The notes under the pieces were generated by a model. That model was not told the origin of the DNA. It saw only the letters and a program-made list of their open reading frames with translations, and made no database searches. From assembly GCF_003966565.1 (NCBI RefSeq), contig NZ_AP018718.1, positions 186,001 through 250,000 of the forward strand: DNA of 64,000 nucleotides, written 5' to 3'. Shown here one piece after another: positions 8,971-19,599 of this stretch. This DNA is from Sulfuricystis multivorans (GTDB lineage: Bacteria > Pseudomonadota > Gammaproteobacteria > Burkholderiales > Rhodocyclaceae). The position numbers and the translations under genes are program-made. Numbering within the stretch: the first letter of the stretch is position 1; every line of letters starts with the position of its first letter.

Positions 8971-9357
8971 TCACTGCCGCTGCTGCTGTTCCTCGGCGGC
9001 GATCTCGGCTTCGATCTCGGCGCGCACGGCGTCCATGTCGAGCGCCTTGACCTGCTCGATCAGCTGGTCGAGCGCGGCCGGCGGCAGGGCGCCGGCTTCG
9101 GCGTAGAGGATGATCTGGTCGCGGAACACCATCAGCGTCGGGATCGAGCGGATGTTGAAGCCGGCGGCCATCTCGCGCTCTTCTTCGGTGTTGACCTTGC
9201 AGAAGGCGATCTCGGGGTATTTCTCCGCGGCGGCCTCGAAGGTCGGCGCGAAGGAACGACACGGCGCGCACCAGTCGGCCCAGAAGTCGATGATGACGAT
9301 GTCGTTGTTGTTGATGACATCCTTGAAGTTGTGCGAGGTCAGCTGAATGGTGGCCAT
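8971..9357 (-). CDS. Thioredoxin-family protein
   Basis: This cytoplasmic protein of 128 residues has a thioredoxin fold. The active-site motif is WCAPC (Cys30, Cys33) instead of the usual WCGPC, and the cis-proline segment SIPTLMVF is present. It has no signal peptide. A charged tail rich in Glu and Gln (about 20 residues) extends past the normal end. It probably reduces disulfides in the cytosol, but Ala in the CxxC and the tail suggest a specialised thioredoxin rather than the main TrxA. It is transcribed divergently from gluQ. Confidence 0.85.
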   Translation of the reverse strand: MATIQLTSHNFKDVINNNDIVIIDFWADWCAPCRSFAPTFEAAAEKYPEIAFCKVNTEEEREMAAGFNIRSIPTLMVFRDQIILYAEAGALPPAALDQLIEQVKALDMDAVRAEIEAEIAAEEQQQRQ

Positions 9358-9418
9358 CGGGCGCTCCGTTTCGTTGGGTGGAAAATGCGCATACTACCCG
9401 TTCGTCGCAAATGTCGCC

Positions 9419-10345
9419 ATGACTCGAGTGACTACATCTTCCTGCGGCCGTTTCGCCCCGTCGCCGACCGGGCCGCTGCATTTCGGCTCGCTGATCGCCG
9501 CGCTGGGTTCGTGTCTCGAGGCGAAGGCGCGCGGTGGAACCTGGCTCGTGCGCATCGAGGATGTCGACCGTCCGCGCTGCCGGCCCGAGTATGCGGCGGA
9601 GATTTTGCGCACCTTGGAGGCGTTCGGTTTCGAGTGGGATGGCGAGGTGCTGGTTCAGAGCCGGCGCACGGCTCGTTACCGAGAGGTGCTGGAAACCTTG
9701 CAGCGCCAGGGGGCCGTCTATCCCTGCGGTTGCACGCGGGCGGAGTTGGCCGCAGCATCACCCGGTGTCGATGGCGCGCCGGTGTATCCCGGCACCTGCC
9801 GCGAAGGATTGCCGCCGGGCAAGAAACCGCGCGCCTGGCGCTTGCGTGTTTCGGGCGCGATCGACTTCGTCGATTTGGTGCAGGGGCCGCAGCATCAGGA
9901 TCTCGCGCGCGAGGTGGGCGATTGCGTGTTGTTGCGCGCCGATGGGCTGTTTGCCTACCAGCTCGCGGTGGTGGTCGATGATGCCGATCAGGGTGTCGAT
10001 CACGTGGTGCGCGGCGCGGACTTGATCCATTCGACGGGGCGGCAGATCTTCCTGCAGCGGCTGCTCGGCTTGCCCACGCCGCAGTATGCCCACCTGCCGG
10101 TGGCGGTCGATGCGACGGGCGCGAAGCTTTCCAAGCAGACCAAGGCTCGACCCATCGAGGCGCGGGATGCGCCTGCCGCGCTGATCGCCGCGGCGCGCTT
10201 TCTCGGCTTGAACCCGCCCGCGTCGCTGTGCCGCGCCACCAGCGCCGAGTTTTGGCGCTGGGCACGTGAGCACTGGTCTTTGGCACGGGTGCCGAAGCAG
10301 GTATCCGCGCCTATTCCCGATAATCCTCGCCGCCATAGCGCGTGA
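9419..10345 (+). CDS. gluQ: Glutamyl-Q tRNA(Asp) synthetase
   Basis: This 308-residue protein is a shortened glutamyl-tRNA synthetase without the anticodon-binding domain. It has the class I motif RFAPSPTGPLHFGS (11-24) and KLSKQ in place of KMSKS. A zinc site is formed by Cys103, Cys105, Tyr123 and Cys127. GluQ attaches glutamate to queuosine at the wobble base of tRNA-Asp. The start is the ATG at 9419, which gives the family's usual N-terminus. The last 35 nt overlap the convergent phospholipase-D gene. Confidence 0.93.
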   Translation: MTRVTTSSCGRFAPSPTGPLHFGSLIAALGSCLEAKARGGTWLVRIEDVDRPRCRPEYAAEILRTLEAFGFEWDGEVLVQSRRTARYREVLETLQRQGAVYPCGCTRAELAAASPGVDGAPVYPGTCREGLPPGKKPRAWRLRVSGAIDFVDLVQGPQHQDLAREVGDCVLLRADGLFAYQLAVVVDDADQGVDHVVRGADLIHSTGRQIFLQRLLGLPTPQYAHLPVAVDATGAKLSKQTKARPIEARDAPAALIAAARFLGLNPPASLCRATSAEFWRWAREHWSLARVPKQVSAPIPDNPRRHSA

Positions 10346-11480
10346 CGCCGAGCATCAGCCGCACCAGTCCATAGGCCAGCCAGCGCAAGGTTCGGGCGAG
10401 CCGGCCGCGGCGGCGGAATTCCGCGGCGGTGATCTCGACGGCGTCTTCGCGGATCGCCCGCTCGAGGCTGGCGCGCAGGAGGTCGGTAAAACGGCCGTCC
10501 TCGATGATGACATTGGCTTCGCGGGCGAGCAGCAGGCTGAACGGGTCGATGTTCGAGGAACCGACCGTCGCCCAGTCGCCGTCGATCGCCCCGACCTTGG
10601 CATGCAAGAAGCCCTTGCGGTATTCGAAGATGCGAATGCCATTGTCGAGCAGCTGGCCGTAGAGCGCCTGCGTCGCGTAATGCAGCAGCGCGTATTCGAC
10701 CTGGCCTTGCAGGAGCACCGTCACATGGCAGCCGCGCCGCGCGGCGTCGATCAGCGCGTGGCGGAAGCGTCGGCCGGGCAGGAAATAGGCGTTCGCGATC
10801 AGCACGTCGCGCCGCGCGCCGGTGAGTGCTTCGAGATAGGCTTGCTCGATGTCGCGGCGATGGCGCAGGTTGTCGCGCACGACGAAGGCGGCGGCGACGT
10901 CGCCGATGGCGGCGGGTTGCCCACAGGGATCCAGCGGCGCCTTGGGCGGCCGGCGCCCAAGGCGCGCCCAGTCGACCAGCCGCCACAGGTGCAGCATGCT
11001 CGCGCAGATCGGCGCCACCAGCGGCCCTTCGATGCGTAATGCATAGTCGAAGCGCGGCCCGAGCCCCGGCGTATCTTCGTCGTCGATGATGTTGATGCCA
11101 CCGACGAAGGCGAGGCGGCCGTCGATGACGGCCAGCTTGCGGTGCAGCCGGCGCAGGCGGTTACGCCGCAGGGAGAGCCGCGCCAATTCAGGCCGATAGA
11201 TTTCGACCTGGCCGCCGGCGGAGACGATCTCGCGACCGACGCCGTCAGGAAAGTCACGCGCGCCGAAGCCATCGACCAGCACGCGCACCGCGACACCGCG
11301 CTGCGCCGCGGCGGCCAGTGCAGTGGAGACGGCGCGGCCGGTGGTATCGGCGGCGAAGATGTAGGTTTCGAGCTGGATCGAGTGCTGGGCCGCATCGATC
11401 GCGGCCAGCAGCGCCGGAAAATATTGGGCGCCGGTTTCCAGCAGCGTGATGCGGTTGCCGGGCAGGAAATCCACGCTCAC
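10311..11480 (-). CDS. Phospholipase D-family cardiolipin synthase-like protein
   Basis: This 389-residue protein has two HKD motifs: His113-Lys115-Asp120 (LHRKLAVIDG) and His293-Lys295-Asp300 (LHAKVGAIDG), each followed by GG/GSSN. This is the arrangement of ClsB-type cardiolipin synthases, which condense two phosphatidyl groups. There is no clear N-terminal membrane anchor, which fits ClsB. The start is a GTG at 11480, overlapping the stop of the EEP gene by 4 nt (GTGA); the ybhP-clsB pair in enterics has the same layout. Substrate is inferred from family. Confidence 0.88.
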   Translation of the reverse strand: MSVDFLPGNRITLLETGAQYFPALLAAIDAAQHSIQLETYIFAADTTGRAVSTALAAAAQRGVAVRVLVDGFGARDFPDGVGREIVSAGGQVEIYRPELARLSLRRNRLRRLHRKLAVIDGRLAFVGGINIIDDEDTPGLGPRFDYALRIEGPLVAPICASMLHLWRLVDWARLGRRPPKAPLDPCGQPAAIGDVAAAFVVRDNLRHRRDIEQAYLEALTGARRDVLIANAYFLPGRRFRHALIDAARRGCHVTVLLQGQVEYALLHYATQALYGQLLDNGIRIFEYRKGFLHAKVGAIDGDWATVGSSNIDPFSLLLAREANVIIEDGRFTDLLRASLERAIREDAVEITAAEFRRRGRLARTLRWLAYGLVRLMLGVTRYGGEDYRE

Positions 11481-12247
11481 GGCGTGCCGGCGGTCGCTTG
11501 GAACGACAGACGGGCGGTCAGCGCGGCGTGGTCGGAAAGCATCGACCAAGGGGGGCCGTGATGCACCGCGCAGTCTTCGACGGCCAGTCCGCGCACATAG
11601 ATGCGGTCCAGCCGCAAGATCGGCAGCGCGGCCGGGAAGCTGCGCGTCGGCCGCCGTGTGGCCGGGTCGGCGGCGGCGAACACTTCGGCCAGATTGAGCC
11701 GTGGGGCCAGTATCTCGCAGGCGCGGCCGCGCCAGTCGTTGAAGTCGCCGGCGATGATGAGCGGGGCATCGGGCGGCACGTTGGCTTCGATGAAAGCGGC
11801 GAGCGCAGCGTACTGGTGGCGACGCGAACGGCCGAACAGCGATAGGTGCGCGCAGACGCAGTGCAAGGGCACCGGCAGGTCCGGCACCGCGACGACGCAG
11901 TAGAGCAGGCCGCGCTTTTCGAAACGCAGCCGCGTGACATCCTGGTTGTGCGAGGCGAGGATCGGGAAGCGCGTCAGGATCGCATTGCCGTGATGACCGT
12001 GGTCATAGACGACATTGCGGCCATAGACGCGGTTTTCCCAGACCTCGGCGGCGAGGAATTCGTGCTGTGGCTCTTCTGGCCAGGCTTCGAAGCGTTCGGC
12101 GTGGCCCTCGTGGTGGCCCACCACCTCCTGGAGGAAGACGATGTCGGCGTCGAGCGCGCGCAGCCGCTCGCGTAGCTCATGCACCACCATGCGGCGGTTG
12201 AATTGTGAGAAGCCTTTGTGGATGTTCCAGGTGGCGATCGTAAGCAC
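11477..12247 (-). CDS. Endonuclease/exonuclease/phosphatase-family protein (YbhP-like)
   Basis: This 256-residue EEP-fold protein has TWNIHKG (Asn8), the metal-binding Glu in FLQEV (about 41), GDFNDW and the C-terminal SDHAAL. All catalytic positions of the family are present. Members cut phosphodiesters in nucleic acids or lipids. Coupling to a ClsB-like gene suggests a role in phospholipid metabolism, as proposed for enteric YbhP, but the substrate is unknown. There is no signal peptide. Confidence 0.85.
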   Translation of the reverse strand: MLTIATWNIHKGFSQFNRRMVVHELRERLRALDADIVFLQEVVGHHEGHAERFEAWPEEPQHEFLAAEVWENRVYGRNVVYDHGHHGNAILTRFPILASHNQDVTRLRFEKRGLLYCVVAVPDLPVPLHCVCAHLSLFGRSRRHQYAALAAFIEANVPPDAPLIIAGDFNDWRGRACEILAPRLNLAEVFAAADPATRRPTRSFPAALPILRLDRIYVRGLAVEDCAVHHGPPWSMLSDHAALTARLSFQATAGTP

Positions 12248-12292
12248 CGGATCATTTTACGTATGATTCGCCAAACCCATCAGGAGGCCCAG

Positions 12293-12772
12293 ATGAACCC
12301 CCCGCTTGCATTCCAGGATGCCTACCCCGACGATCTCGCGCATTGCTACGGCTGCGGCAAGAACAATCCGCACGGCCACCAGCTGAAAAGCCATTGGGCC
12401 GAGGAGGGCCGGGAAACCGTCGCGCATTTCACGCCGCAGCCGTATCACACGGCGATTCCCGGCTTCGTCTATGGCGGACTGATCGCCTCGTTGATCGACT
12501 GCCACGGCACCGGCACGGCCTCGGCCGTCGCCTATCGCGCCGCGGGCCGGGAACCAGGGAGCCTGCCGGCGCTGCGTTTCGTCACTGCGTCGCTGAAGGT
12601 GGATTTCCTCGCGCCGACGCCGTTGGGCGTGGAGCTCAAGCTGCGCGGCGTGCCGGTCGAAGTGAAGGAGAAAAAGATCGTCGTCGATATCGAGGTCTTC
12701 GCCAACGGCAAGCTCACCGCGAAGGGTCAGGTGATCGCGGTGCGCATGCCGGAGACGATGACGCCGCGGTAA
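12293..12772 (+). CDS. PaaI/hotdog-fold thioesterase
   Basis: This 159-residue protein has a single hotdog domain. The segment PGFVYGGLIASLIDCHG carries the HGG-like region of acyl-CoA thioesterases, here YGG. An N-terminal CYGCGKNNPHG motif could bind zinc and is common in this subfamily. The ATG at 12293 is preceded by CAGGAGG. It probably hydrolyses an acyl-CoA, but the substrate cannot be read from sequence. Confidence 0.8.
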   Translation: MNPPLAFQDAYPDDLAHCYGCGKNNPHGHQLKSHWAEEGRETVAHFTPQPYHTAIPGFVYGGLIASLIDCHGTGTASAVAYRAAGREPGSLPALRFVTASLKVDFLAPTPLGVELKLRGVPVEVKEKKIVVDIEVFANGKLTAKGQVIAVRMPETMTPR

Positions 12773-12796
12773 GTGCCTTCCCGAAGCCGCCGAGTT

Positions 12797-13894
12797 TCAG
12801 GAGGCGTCGAGCATCCGTTCCAGCGCGATCTTGGCGAGCTTCGCTTCGTGCTCGGGCACCTCGATCCGATTGACGACGTTGCCGGCGGCGAGGTTTTCCA
12901 GCGTCCAGGCCAGATGCTGCGGGTCGATGCGCTGCATCGTCGAGCACATGCAGACCATGTCGGCCATGAACTCCACGATCTTGCCTTGCGGCGCCACTTC
13001 CTTCGCCAGCCGCTCGACGAGGTTCAATTCGGTGCCGACCAGCCAGCGCGTGCCGGCGGGTGACTCCTTGACGACGCGAATGATGGTTTCCGTCGAGCCA
13101 ACCACGTCTGAAGCCGCGCAGACCTCGAAGCAGCATTCCGGATGCGAGATCACCTTGCCTTCGGGATGCTGGGCGCGGAAGCGTTCGATTCTCTGCGGCC
13201 GGAACATCTGATGCACCGAGCAGTAGCCGTGCCAGAGGATGATCTTCGCGCCGCGAATCTCTTCTGGGGTGAGGCCGCCCATCGGCAGGTCGGGGTTCCA
13301 CAGCACCATCTGCTCGAGCGGGATGCCCATCTTGTGGCCGCTCCAGCGGCCCAAGTGCTGGTCGGGGAAGAACAGCACCTTCTCGCGCCGCGCGAACGAC
13401 CAGTCGAGAATTTTCGACGCGTTCGACGAGGTGCAGACGATACCGCCGTGTTCGCCGCAGAAGGCTTTCAGATCGGCCGAGGAGTTGATGTAGGTGACCG
13501 GGGTGACGGTCTCATCCGGATCGAGCACGGTAGAAAGCTCACGCCAGCAGCGTTCGACCTTGGCCCGGTTGGCCATGTCGGCCATCGAGCAGCCGGCCGC
13601 CAGATCCGGCAGGATCGAGATCTGCTCAGGGCGCGAGAGGATGTCGGCGACCTCGGCCATGAAATGCACGCCGCAGAAGACGATGTATTCGGCGTCGGAC
13701 TGCGAAGCCAGCCGCGAAAGCTTCAGTGAGTCGCCGGTGAGATCGGCATGGGCATAGACGTCGGCGCGCTGGTAGTGATGGCACAGGATCACGGCGCGCT
13801 CTCCGAGCTTGGCACGCGCGGCGGCGATGCGCGTCTGTGCGTCGCGGTCGGACAGCGCATTGAAGGGCGCGAAGTCGATCGTGGCGGTTTGCAT
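12797..13894 (-). CDS. nadA: Quinolinate synthase A
   Basis: This 365-residue enzyme condenses iminoaspartate and dihydroxyacetone phosphate to quinolinate, using a 4Fe-4S cluster. The three expected cluster cysteines are visible as Cys102 (AAGCSMADM), Cys225 (HGYCSVHQ) and Cys315 or Cys317 (VCMCSTM). Conserved substrate segments include CHHYQRADVY (38-47) and NSSADLKAF (137-145). nadB and nadC are not adjacent. Confidence 0.96.
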   Translation of the reverse strand: MQTATIDFAPFNALSDRDAQTRIAAARAKLGERAVILCHHYQRADVYAHADLTGDSLKLSRLASQSDAEYIVFCGVHFMAEVADILSRPEQISILPDLAAGCSMADMANRAKVERCWRELSTVLDPDETVTPVTYINSSADLKAFCGEHGGIVCTSSNASKILDWSFARREKVLFFPDQHLGRWSGHKMGIPLEQMVLWNPDLPMGGLTPEEIRGAKIILWHGYCSVHQMFRPQRIERFRAQHPEGKVISHPECCFEVCAASDVVGSTETIIRVVKESPAGTRWLVGTELNLVERLAKEVAPQGKIVEFMADMVCMCSTMQRIDPQHLAWTLENLAAGNVVNRIEVPEHEAKLAKIALERMLDAS

Positions 13895-13939
13895 GAAAGG
13901 TAGAATCCAGAACGTTCAGAACACGTCGAGTATAACGAT

Positions 13940-14851
13940 TTGGCTACTTCGATTCCGACTTCCAACGGACCGGTCGATCCCGAACGCTTCCGCGAAGGCC
14001 AGCGCATCACCTGGGTGAGCGTCGTCGTCAATGTCGTGCTGACCGTGATGCAGGTGGTGATCGGTTTTGCTGCCAACTCGATGGCGCTGGTGGCCGACGC
14101 GATGCACACGCTCTCGGACATCGTCTCCGATGCCTTCGTGCTCTGGGCCAATCACAAAGGTTCGCAGGGCGCCGACGAGGAGCATCCCTACGGCCACGGC
14201 CGCTTCGAGACGGCCGCCTCGTTGGTGCTCGGCCTGCTCCTGACGATCACCGGCGCGGGCATCCTCCTCTCGGCCGCCGGCCGCCTGCAGAACCTCGGCG
14301 CCTTGCCGCCGGTGGGCATCGCGGCGATGTGGGCGGCGATCATCACCCTGATCGGCAAGGAAGGTCTGTTCCGCTACATGCTCAAGGTCGCCCGGCGCTT
14401 GCGCTCGCCGATGCTGATCAGTAATGCCTGGCATGCGCGCGCCGATGCGCTTTCGTCGCTGGTGGTCGCCGCCGGAGTGGGCGGCGCGCTGCTGGGATTT
14501 GCGTTCGCCGATGCGGTGGCGGCGATCGTGGTGGGCGCAATGATCGTCAAGGCGGGCCTGGGTTTCGCCTGGGAAGCGATGCGCGAGCTGATCGACACGG
14601 GCCTGCCGGCCGAGGAGGTCGCGGCGATCCGCCAGACGCTCCTTGCCACGCCGGGCGTCGAGGATCTCCACGAGCTGCGCACGCGGCGCATGGCGCACCG
14701 GGTGTTCGTCGATGTGCATCTGCAGGTCGATGGCGACATCAGCGTGCGTGAGGGACACGAAATCAGCGAGGTCGCAAGAAAACGGGTCCTCGCAGCACAT
14801 CCGGAAGTCGTCGAGGTGTTGATCCACCTCGATGCAGAAAACGATAGCTGA
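13940..14851 (+). CDS. Cation diffusion facilitator, divalent metal efflux
   Basis: This 303-residue inner-membrane protein has about six hydrophobic segments and a cytoplasmic C-terminal domain. Metal-site motifs are [17 protein letters not shown] and [14 protein letters not shown], plus HPYGHGRFE in the first loop. The pattern fits FieF/YiiP-like transporters that export Zn, Fe or Cd by proton antiport. The only suitable start is a TTG at 13940; the next in-frame ATG is beyond the first membrane segment. It is divergent from nadA. Confidence 0.9.
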   Translation: MATSIPTSNGPVDPERFREGQRITWVSVVVNVVLTVMQVVIGFAANSMALVADAMHTLSDIVSDAFVLWANHKGSQGADEEHPYGHGRFETAASLVLGLLLTITGAGILLSAAGRLQNLGALPPVGIAAMWAAIITLIGKEGLFRYMLKVARRLRSPMLISNAWHARADALSSLVVAAGVGGALLGFAFADAVAAIVVGAMIVKAGLGFAWEAMRELIDTGLPAEEVAAIRQTLLATPGVEDLHELRTRRMAHRVFVDVHLQVDGDISVREGHEISEVARKRVLAAHPEVVEVLIHLDAENDS

Positions 14852-14927
14852 AACACTGGATAAGTCTGCTGCGCGTCCGGATGGCTGTGTCGCGCCATGC
14901 TCGGATGTCCGTCCACCGATCATCCTG

Positions 14928-14944
14928 CGCACCAAGGTGGTGCA
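14928..14944. promoter_or_regulatory. NtrC-binding site 1 upstream of glnA
   Basis: GCACC-AAGGT-GGTGC (14929-14943) is an exact match to the NtrC palindrome GCACC-N5-GGTGC. Its centre lies 31 bp (about three helical turns) from site 2, as in glnA enhancers. Confidence 0.85.
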
Positions 14945-14958
14945 GCCGAAGATCGGAA

Positions 14959-14975
14959 TGCACCGAATCGGTGCG
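14959..14975. promoter_or_regulatory. NtrC-binding site 2 upstream of glnA
   Basis: GCACC-GAATC-GGTGC (14960-14974) is a second perfect NtrC palindrome. Together with site 1 it forms an enhancer 62-110 bp upstream of the sigma-54 element. Confidence 0.85.
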
Positions 14976-15036
14976 CGGTGCGATGCTGTCTGATCGCCAA
15001 CCCTTTGTGGCACAATGCCTTGCTAACGATGCCCCA

Positions 15037-15052
15037 TGGCACGCTAAGTGCT
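15037..15052 (+). promoter_or_regulatory. Sigma-54 promoter of glnA
   Basis: TGGCACGCTAAGTGCT has GG and GC at the exact 10-bp spacing of the -24/-12 consensus and lies about 50 bp before the glnA start. A second near-match 28 bp upstream (TGGCACAATGCCTTGC) has one extra base between the boxes and is less likely. Confidence 0.85.
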
Positions 15053-15102
15053 ATACCCTTCCGTTGCTTTTTTCTCGATCATTTTTTTCAGGAGCGTTTC
15101 TC

Positions 15103-16512
15103 ATGACCCCCCAAGACGTCATCAAGATGGTGGAAGAAAAGGAAGTCAAGTTCGTCGATTTCCGTTTCACCGACACTCGCGGCAAGGAGCAGCACGTCGG
15201 CGTGCCGGTCTCCGCCTTCGGCATCGAGAAGTTCGAAGATGGCCATGCCTTCGACGGCAGCTCGATCGCCGGCTGGAAAGGCATCCAGGCCTCCGACATG
15301 CTGCTGATGCCCGATCCTGATACCGCCTATATCGATCCGTTCATGGATGAGACCACGCTGGTGCTCTCCTGCGACGTCGTCGAGCCCGCCGATGGCAAGG
15401 GCTATGACCGCGATCCGCGCTCGCTCGCCAAGCGCGCCGAGGCCTATTTGAAGAGCACCGGCATCGGCGATGCCGCCTATTTCGGCCCCGAGCCCGAGTT
15501 CTTCATCTTCGACAGCGTCGAGTGGAGAGTCGACATGTCGGGTTCTTATTGCAAGGTGTTTTCGGAAGAAGCGGCCTGGGCCGCTGCCGAGAAATTCGAA
15601 GGAGGCAACATCGGCCACCGTCCCGCCGTCAAAGGCGGCTATTTCCCGGTGCCGCCGGTCGATAGCCTCAATGACATCCGCGCCGCGATGGTGCTGGCGC
15701 TGGAAGAATGCGGCGTGCCGGTCGAGGTGCATCACCACGAAGTCGCCACCGCCGGCCAGTGCGAGATCGGCACCAAGTTCAATACGCTGGTGCGTCGCGC
15801 CGACTGGACCCAGCTGCTGAAATACATCGTGCATAACGTCGCGCACAGCTACGGCAAGACCGCGACCTTCATGCCGAAACCGATCGTCGGCGACAATGGC
15901 TCCGGGATGCACGTGCACCAGTCGATCTGGAAGGATGGCAAGAACCTCTTCGCCGGCAACGGCTATGCGGGGCTGTCCGAGTTCGCGCTCTACTACATCG
16001 GCGGCATCATCAAGCACGCGCGGGCGCTCAATGCGATCACCAACCCCGGCACCAACAGCTACAAGCGTCTGGTGCCCGGTTTCGAAGCGCCGGTCAAGCT
16101 TGCCTATTCCGCCCGCAACCGCTCGGCTTCGATCCGCATCCCGTTCGTGCAGTCCGACAAGGCGCGCCGCATCGAGGTGCGCTTCCCGGATCCGACCGCG
16201 AACCCGTATCTCGCCTTCGCGGCGATGATGATGGCGGGCCTCGATGGCGTGCAGAACAAGATCCATCCGGGCGATCCGGCCGACAAGAACCTCTACGACC
16301 TGCCACCGGAAGAGGATGCGAAGATCCCGACCGTCTGCTCCTCGCTCGATCAGGCGCTCGATCATCTCGACAAGGATCGCGAGTTCCTGACTCGCGGCGG
16401 CGTGTTCAGCAACGACTTCATCGATGCCTATATCGAGCTGAAGATGGAAGAGGTGACCAAGTTCCGCATGACCACGCATCCGGTCGAATACGAGATGTAT
16501 TACTCGCTGTAA
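15103..16512 (+). CDS. glnA: Glutamine synthetase type I
   Basis: This 469-residue GS-I enzyme makes glutamine from glutamate, ammonia and ATP. The N-terminus [20 protein letters not shown] and the adenylylation loop NLYDLPPEE, with Tyr398, are typical of the GlnE-regulated dodecameric form. The start at 15103 follows CAGGAG and gives the family's normal length; longer upstream extensions are not supported. Two NtrC sites and a sigma-54 promoter lie upstream, a strong terminator lies downstream, and ntrBC follow after one small gene. Confidence 0.97.
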   Translation: MTPQDVIKMVEEKEVKFVDFRFTDTRGKEQHVGVPVSAFGIEKFEDGHAFDGSSIAGWKGIQASDMLLMPDPDTAYIDPFMDETTLVLSCDVVEPADGKGYDRDPRSLAKRAEAYLKSTGIGDAAYFGPEPEFFIFDSVEWRVDMSGSYCKVFSEEAAWAAAEKFEGGNIGHRPAVKGGYFPVPPVDSLNDIRAAMVLALEECGVPVEVHHHEVATAGQCEIGTKFNTLVRRADWTQLLKYIVHNVAHSYGKTATFMPKPIVGDNGSGMHVHQSIWKDGKNLFAGNGYAGLSEFALYYIGGIIKHARALNAITNPGTNSYKRLVPGFEAPVKLAYSARNRSASIRIPFVQSDKARRIEVRFPDPTANPYLAFAAMMMAGLDGVQNKIHPGDPADKNLYDLPPEEDAKIPTVCSSLDQALDHLDKDREFLTRGGVFSNDFIDAYIELKMEEVTKFRMTTHPVEYEMYYSL

Positions 16513-16515
16513 AAA

Positions 16516-16536
16516 TCGGCGCTCGCCGGACGGCAC
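16516..16536 (+). repeat. Dispersed 21-bp motif, copy 1 (after glnA)
   Basis: TCGGCGCTCGCC-GG-ACGGCAC is a close match to the recurring motif TCGGCGCTGGCG, two variable bases, ACGGCAC. It lies between the glnA stop and its terminator. See the finding on the dispersed motif. Confidence 0.6.
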
Positions 16537-16537
16537 G

Positions 16538-16566
16538 AAAAGACGGGCTCATGGCCCGTCTTTTTG
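16538..16566 (+). terminator. Rho-independent terminator of glnA
   Basis: The hairpin arms AAAGACGGGC and GCCCGTCTTT enclose a short loop (TCATG) and end in a T run. Confidence 0.9.
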
Positions 16567-16597
16567 TTCGACCTCGTTTTGGCATACACTTGTCGTC

Positions 16598-17080
16598 ATG
16601 ACGCAACGACTCTTGCCGCTCATCCTCACGGTCATCGTGCCTTACGCCTGGGCCGATACGCTCTACAAATGCACGGGACCCGACGGCCGCATCACCTACA
16701 CGAACCAGAAGACGACCGGCAAGAACTGCGAAGTCATCTCGCAGGACAAGCCGGTCTCCACCTTTTCCCCGCCGCCGCGCAAGCAGCGTCAGGCCACGCC
16801 CGGCGATTTCCCCCGCGTCAATGGTGACCAGCAGAAGGCGCGCGATGCCGAGCGGCGCGCGATTCTGGAAAAAGAGCTCGCCAACGAGCAGAAGAATCTC
16901 GAGGCGGCGAAGAAGGAGCTGGCGGAACAGGAAAACCTGATCCTGCCGGAAGAACGTATCGTCGGTGGCGGGATCAAAGGCGCGCAACGCGAGGCACGCA
17001 TCCAGAACTACCGCGACAAGGTGCAGCTGCATGAACGCAACATCGAATCGTTGCAGCGGGAACTCGCGAACCTGAGGTAG
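16598..17080 (+). CDS. Exported DUF4124 protein with coiled coil
   Basis: This 160-residue protein has an N-terminal signal sequence (cleavage near AWA-DTLYKC). It is followed by a DUF4124 domain (LYKCTGPDGRITYTN) with two cysteines, a proline-rich linker, and a long charged coiled coil (about 80-125, rich in E/K/A). DUF4124 proteins are common in betaproteobacteria, often near glnA-ntrBC; their function is unknown. It is probably periplasmic. It lies just upstream of ntrB, but cotranscription is not proven. Confidence 0.8.
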   Translation: MTQRLLPLILTVIVPYAWADTLYKCTGPDGRITYTNQKTTGKNCEVISQDKPVSTFSPPPRKQRQATPGDFPRVNGDQQKARDAERRAILEKELANEQKNLEAAKKELAEQENLILPEERIVGGGIKGAQREARIQNYRDKVQLHERNIESLQRELANLR

Positions 17081-17119
17081 CGACGCCTCTCTGGCGCAAT
17101 TCTTGCTGCGGCCTCGGCC

Positions 17120-18195
17120 ATGAACGCGCATACCGAATCTGGTCTGGCCGGTCTCGACCTGCTTTCCTCCGCGGTGATCCTGCTCGATGGCGAGCTGCGC
17201 ATCCGCCATTGCAATCCCGCGGCGGAAAACCTGTTTGCCGTCAGCCAACGCACCTGCCTCGGTCTGCCGCTGGCACAGCTGCTCGGCAGCCCCCCGGCCC
17301 TGATGAAGGCTCTGGACAATGCGCTCGCCAACCGCTGGAGCTACACCGGCCACGACATCCTCGTTGCGCGCGCTCGAGGCGAGCCGCTCCATCTCGACTG
17401 TACCGTGACCCCGGTCGACCTACCGGGAGTGAAGCTGCTGCTGGAATTCCGCCCGATCGACCAGCAACTCAAGGCGGCGCGCGAGGCGCGCGAAGCCGTG
17501 CAGCAGCGCGCCAACCAAGAGCTGATCCGCAATCTCGCCCACGAGATCAAGAATCCGCTCGGCGGCATCCGCGGTGCGGCGCAACTCCTGGCACGCGAGC
17601 TCGCTGCGATGGACAACGCGGCAACGCTCAACGAGTACACGAATGTCATCATCGCCGAGGCCGACCGGCTGCAGGCGCTGATGCAGCGTCTACTCTCCTC
17701 GCATCGCGCGATGCAGCCGACGCCGCTCAACATCCACGAGCTCCTCGAGCACGTGCGGCGCCTGATCCAGGCCGAATTCCCCGATGTAGAGGTGCGCCGT
17801 GACTATGATGTTTCATTGCCCGCGCTCACCGGCGATCGCGAACAGCTGATCCAGGCGATCCTCAACATCGAACGCAATGCCGCCCAGGCGATGAATGGCG
17901 TGGGAGAGATCCTCGTCCGCACCCGTGCCCTGCGCCAGGCAACCCTCGCTCGCAAGCGCCATCGCCTCGCGCTCGAGGTGCAGATCATCGACAACGGCCC
18001 CGGCATTCCGGAAGAGATCCGCGAGCGCATCTTCTATCCGCTGGTCTCCGGCCGCGCCGAAGGCACCGGTCTGGGGCTGGCGCTGGCGCAGACCTTCGTC
18101 CAGCAGCATCATGGCAGCATCGAGGTCACCTCGCGACCCGGGCATACCTGCTTCGCGCTGCGCCTGCCGCTCGGCCAGGAAGAAAGGATGACGAC

Positions 18196-18199
<4 letters not shown>
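17120..18199 (+). CDS. glnL: Nitrogen regulation sensor kinase NtrB
   Basis: This soluble histidine kinase of 359 residues has a PAS domain (about 10-110), a DHp motif NLAHEIKNPLGGIRG with phospho-His141, and an HATPase domain with DNGPGIPEE and GTGLGLALAQ. NtrB phosphorylates NtrC when PII is uridylylated, i.e. at low nitrogen. No membrane segment is seen, as expected. The stop overlaps the ntrC start by 4 nt. Confidence 0.95.

Positions 18200-19599
<1,400 letters not shown>

Noticed and set aside
15009-15025. Second sigma-54-like sequence TGGCACAATGCCTTGC before glnA
   Set aside because: There is one extra base between the GG and GC elements, which normally abolishes activity.
15088-16536. 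Minus-strand open frame of about 480 codons over glnA
   Set aside because: It mirrors glnA exactly, starts from no ribosome site and shows no family motif.
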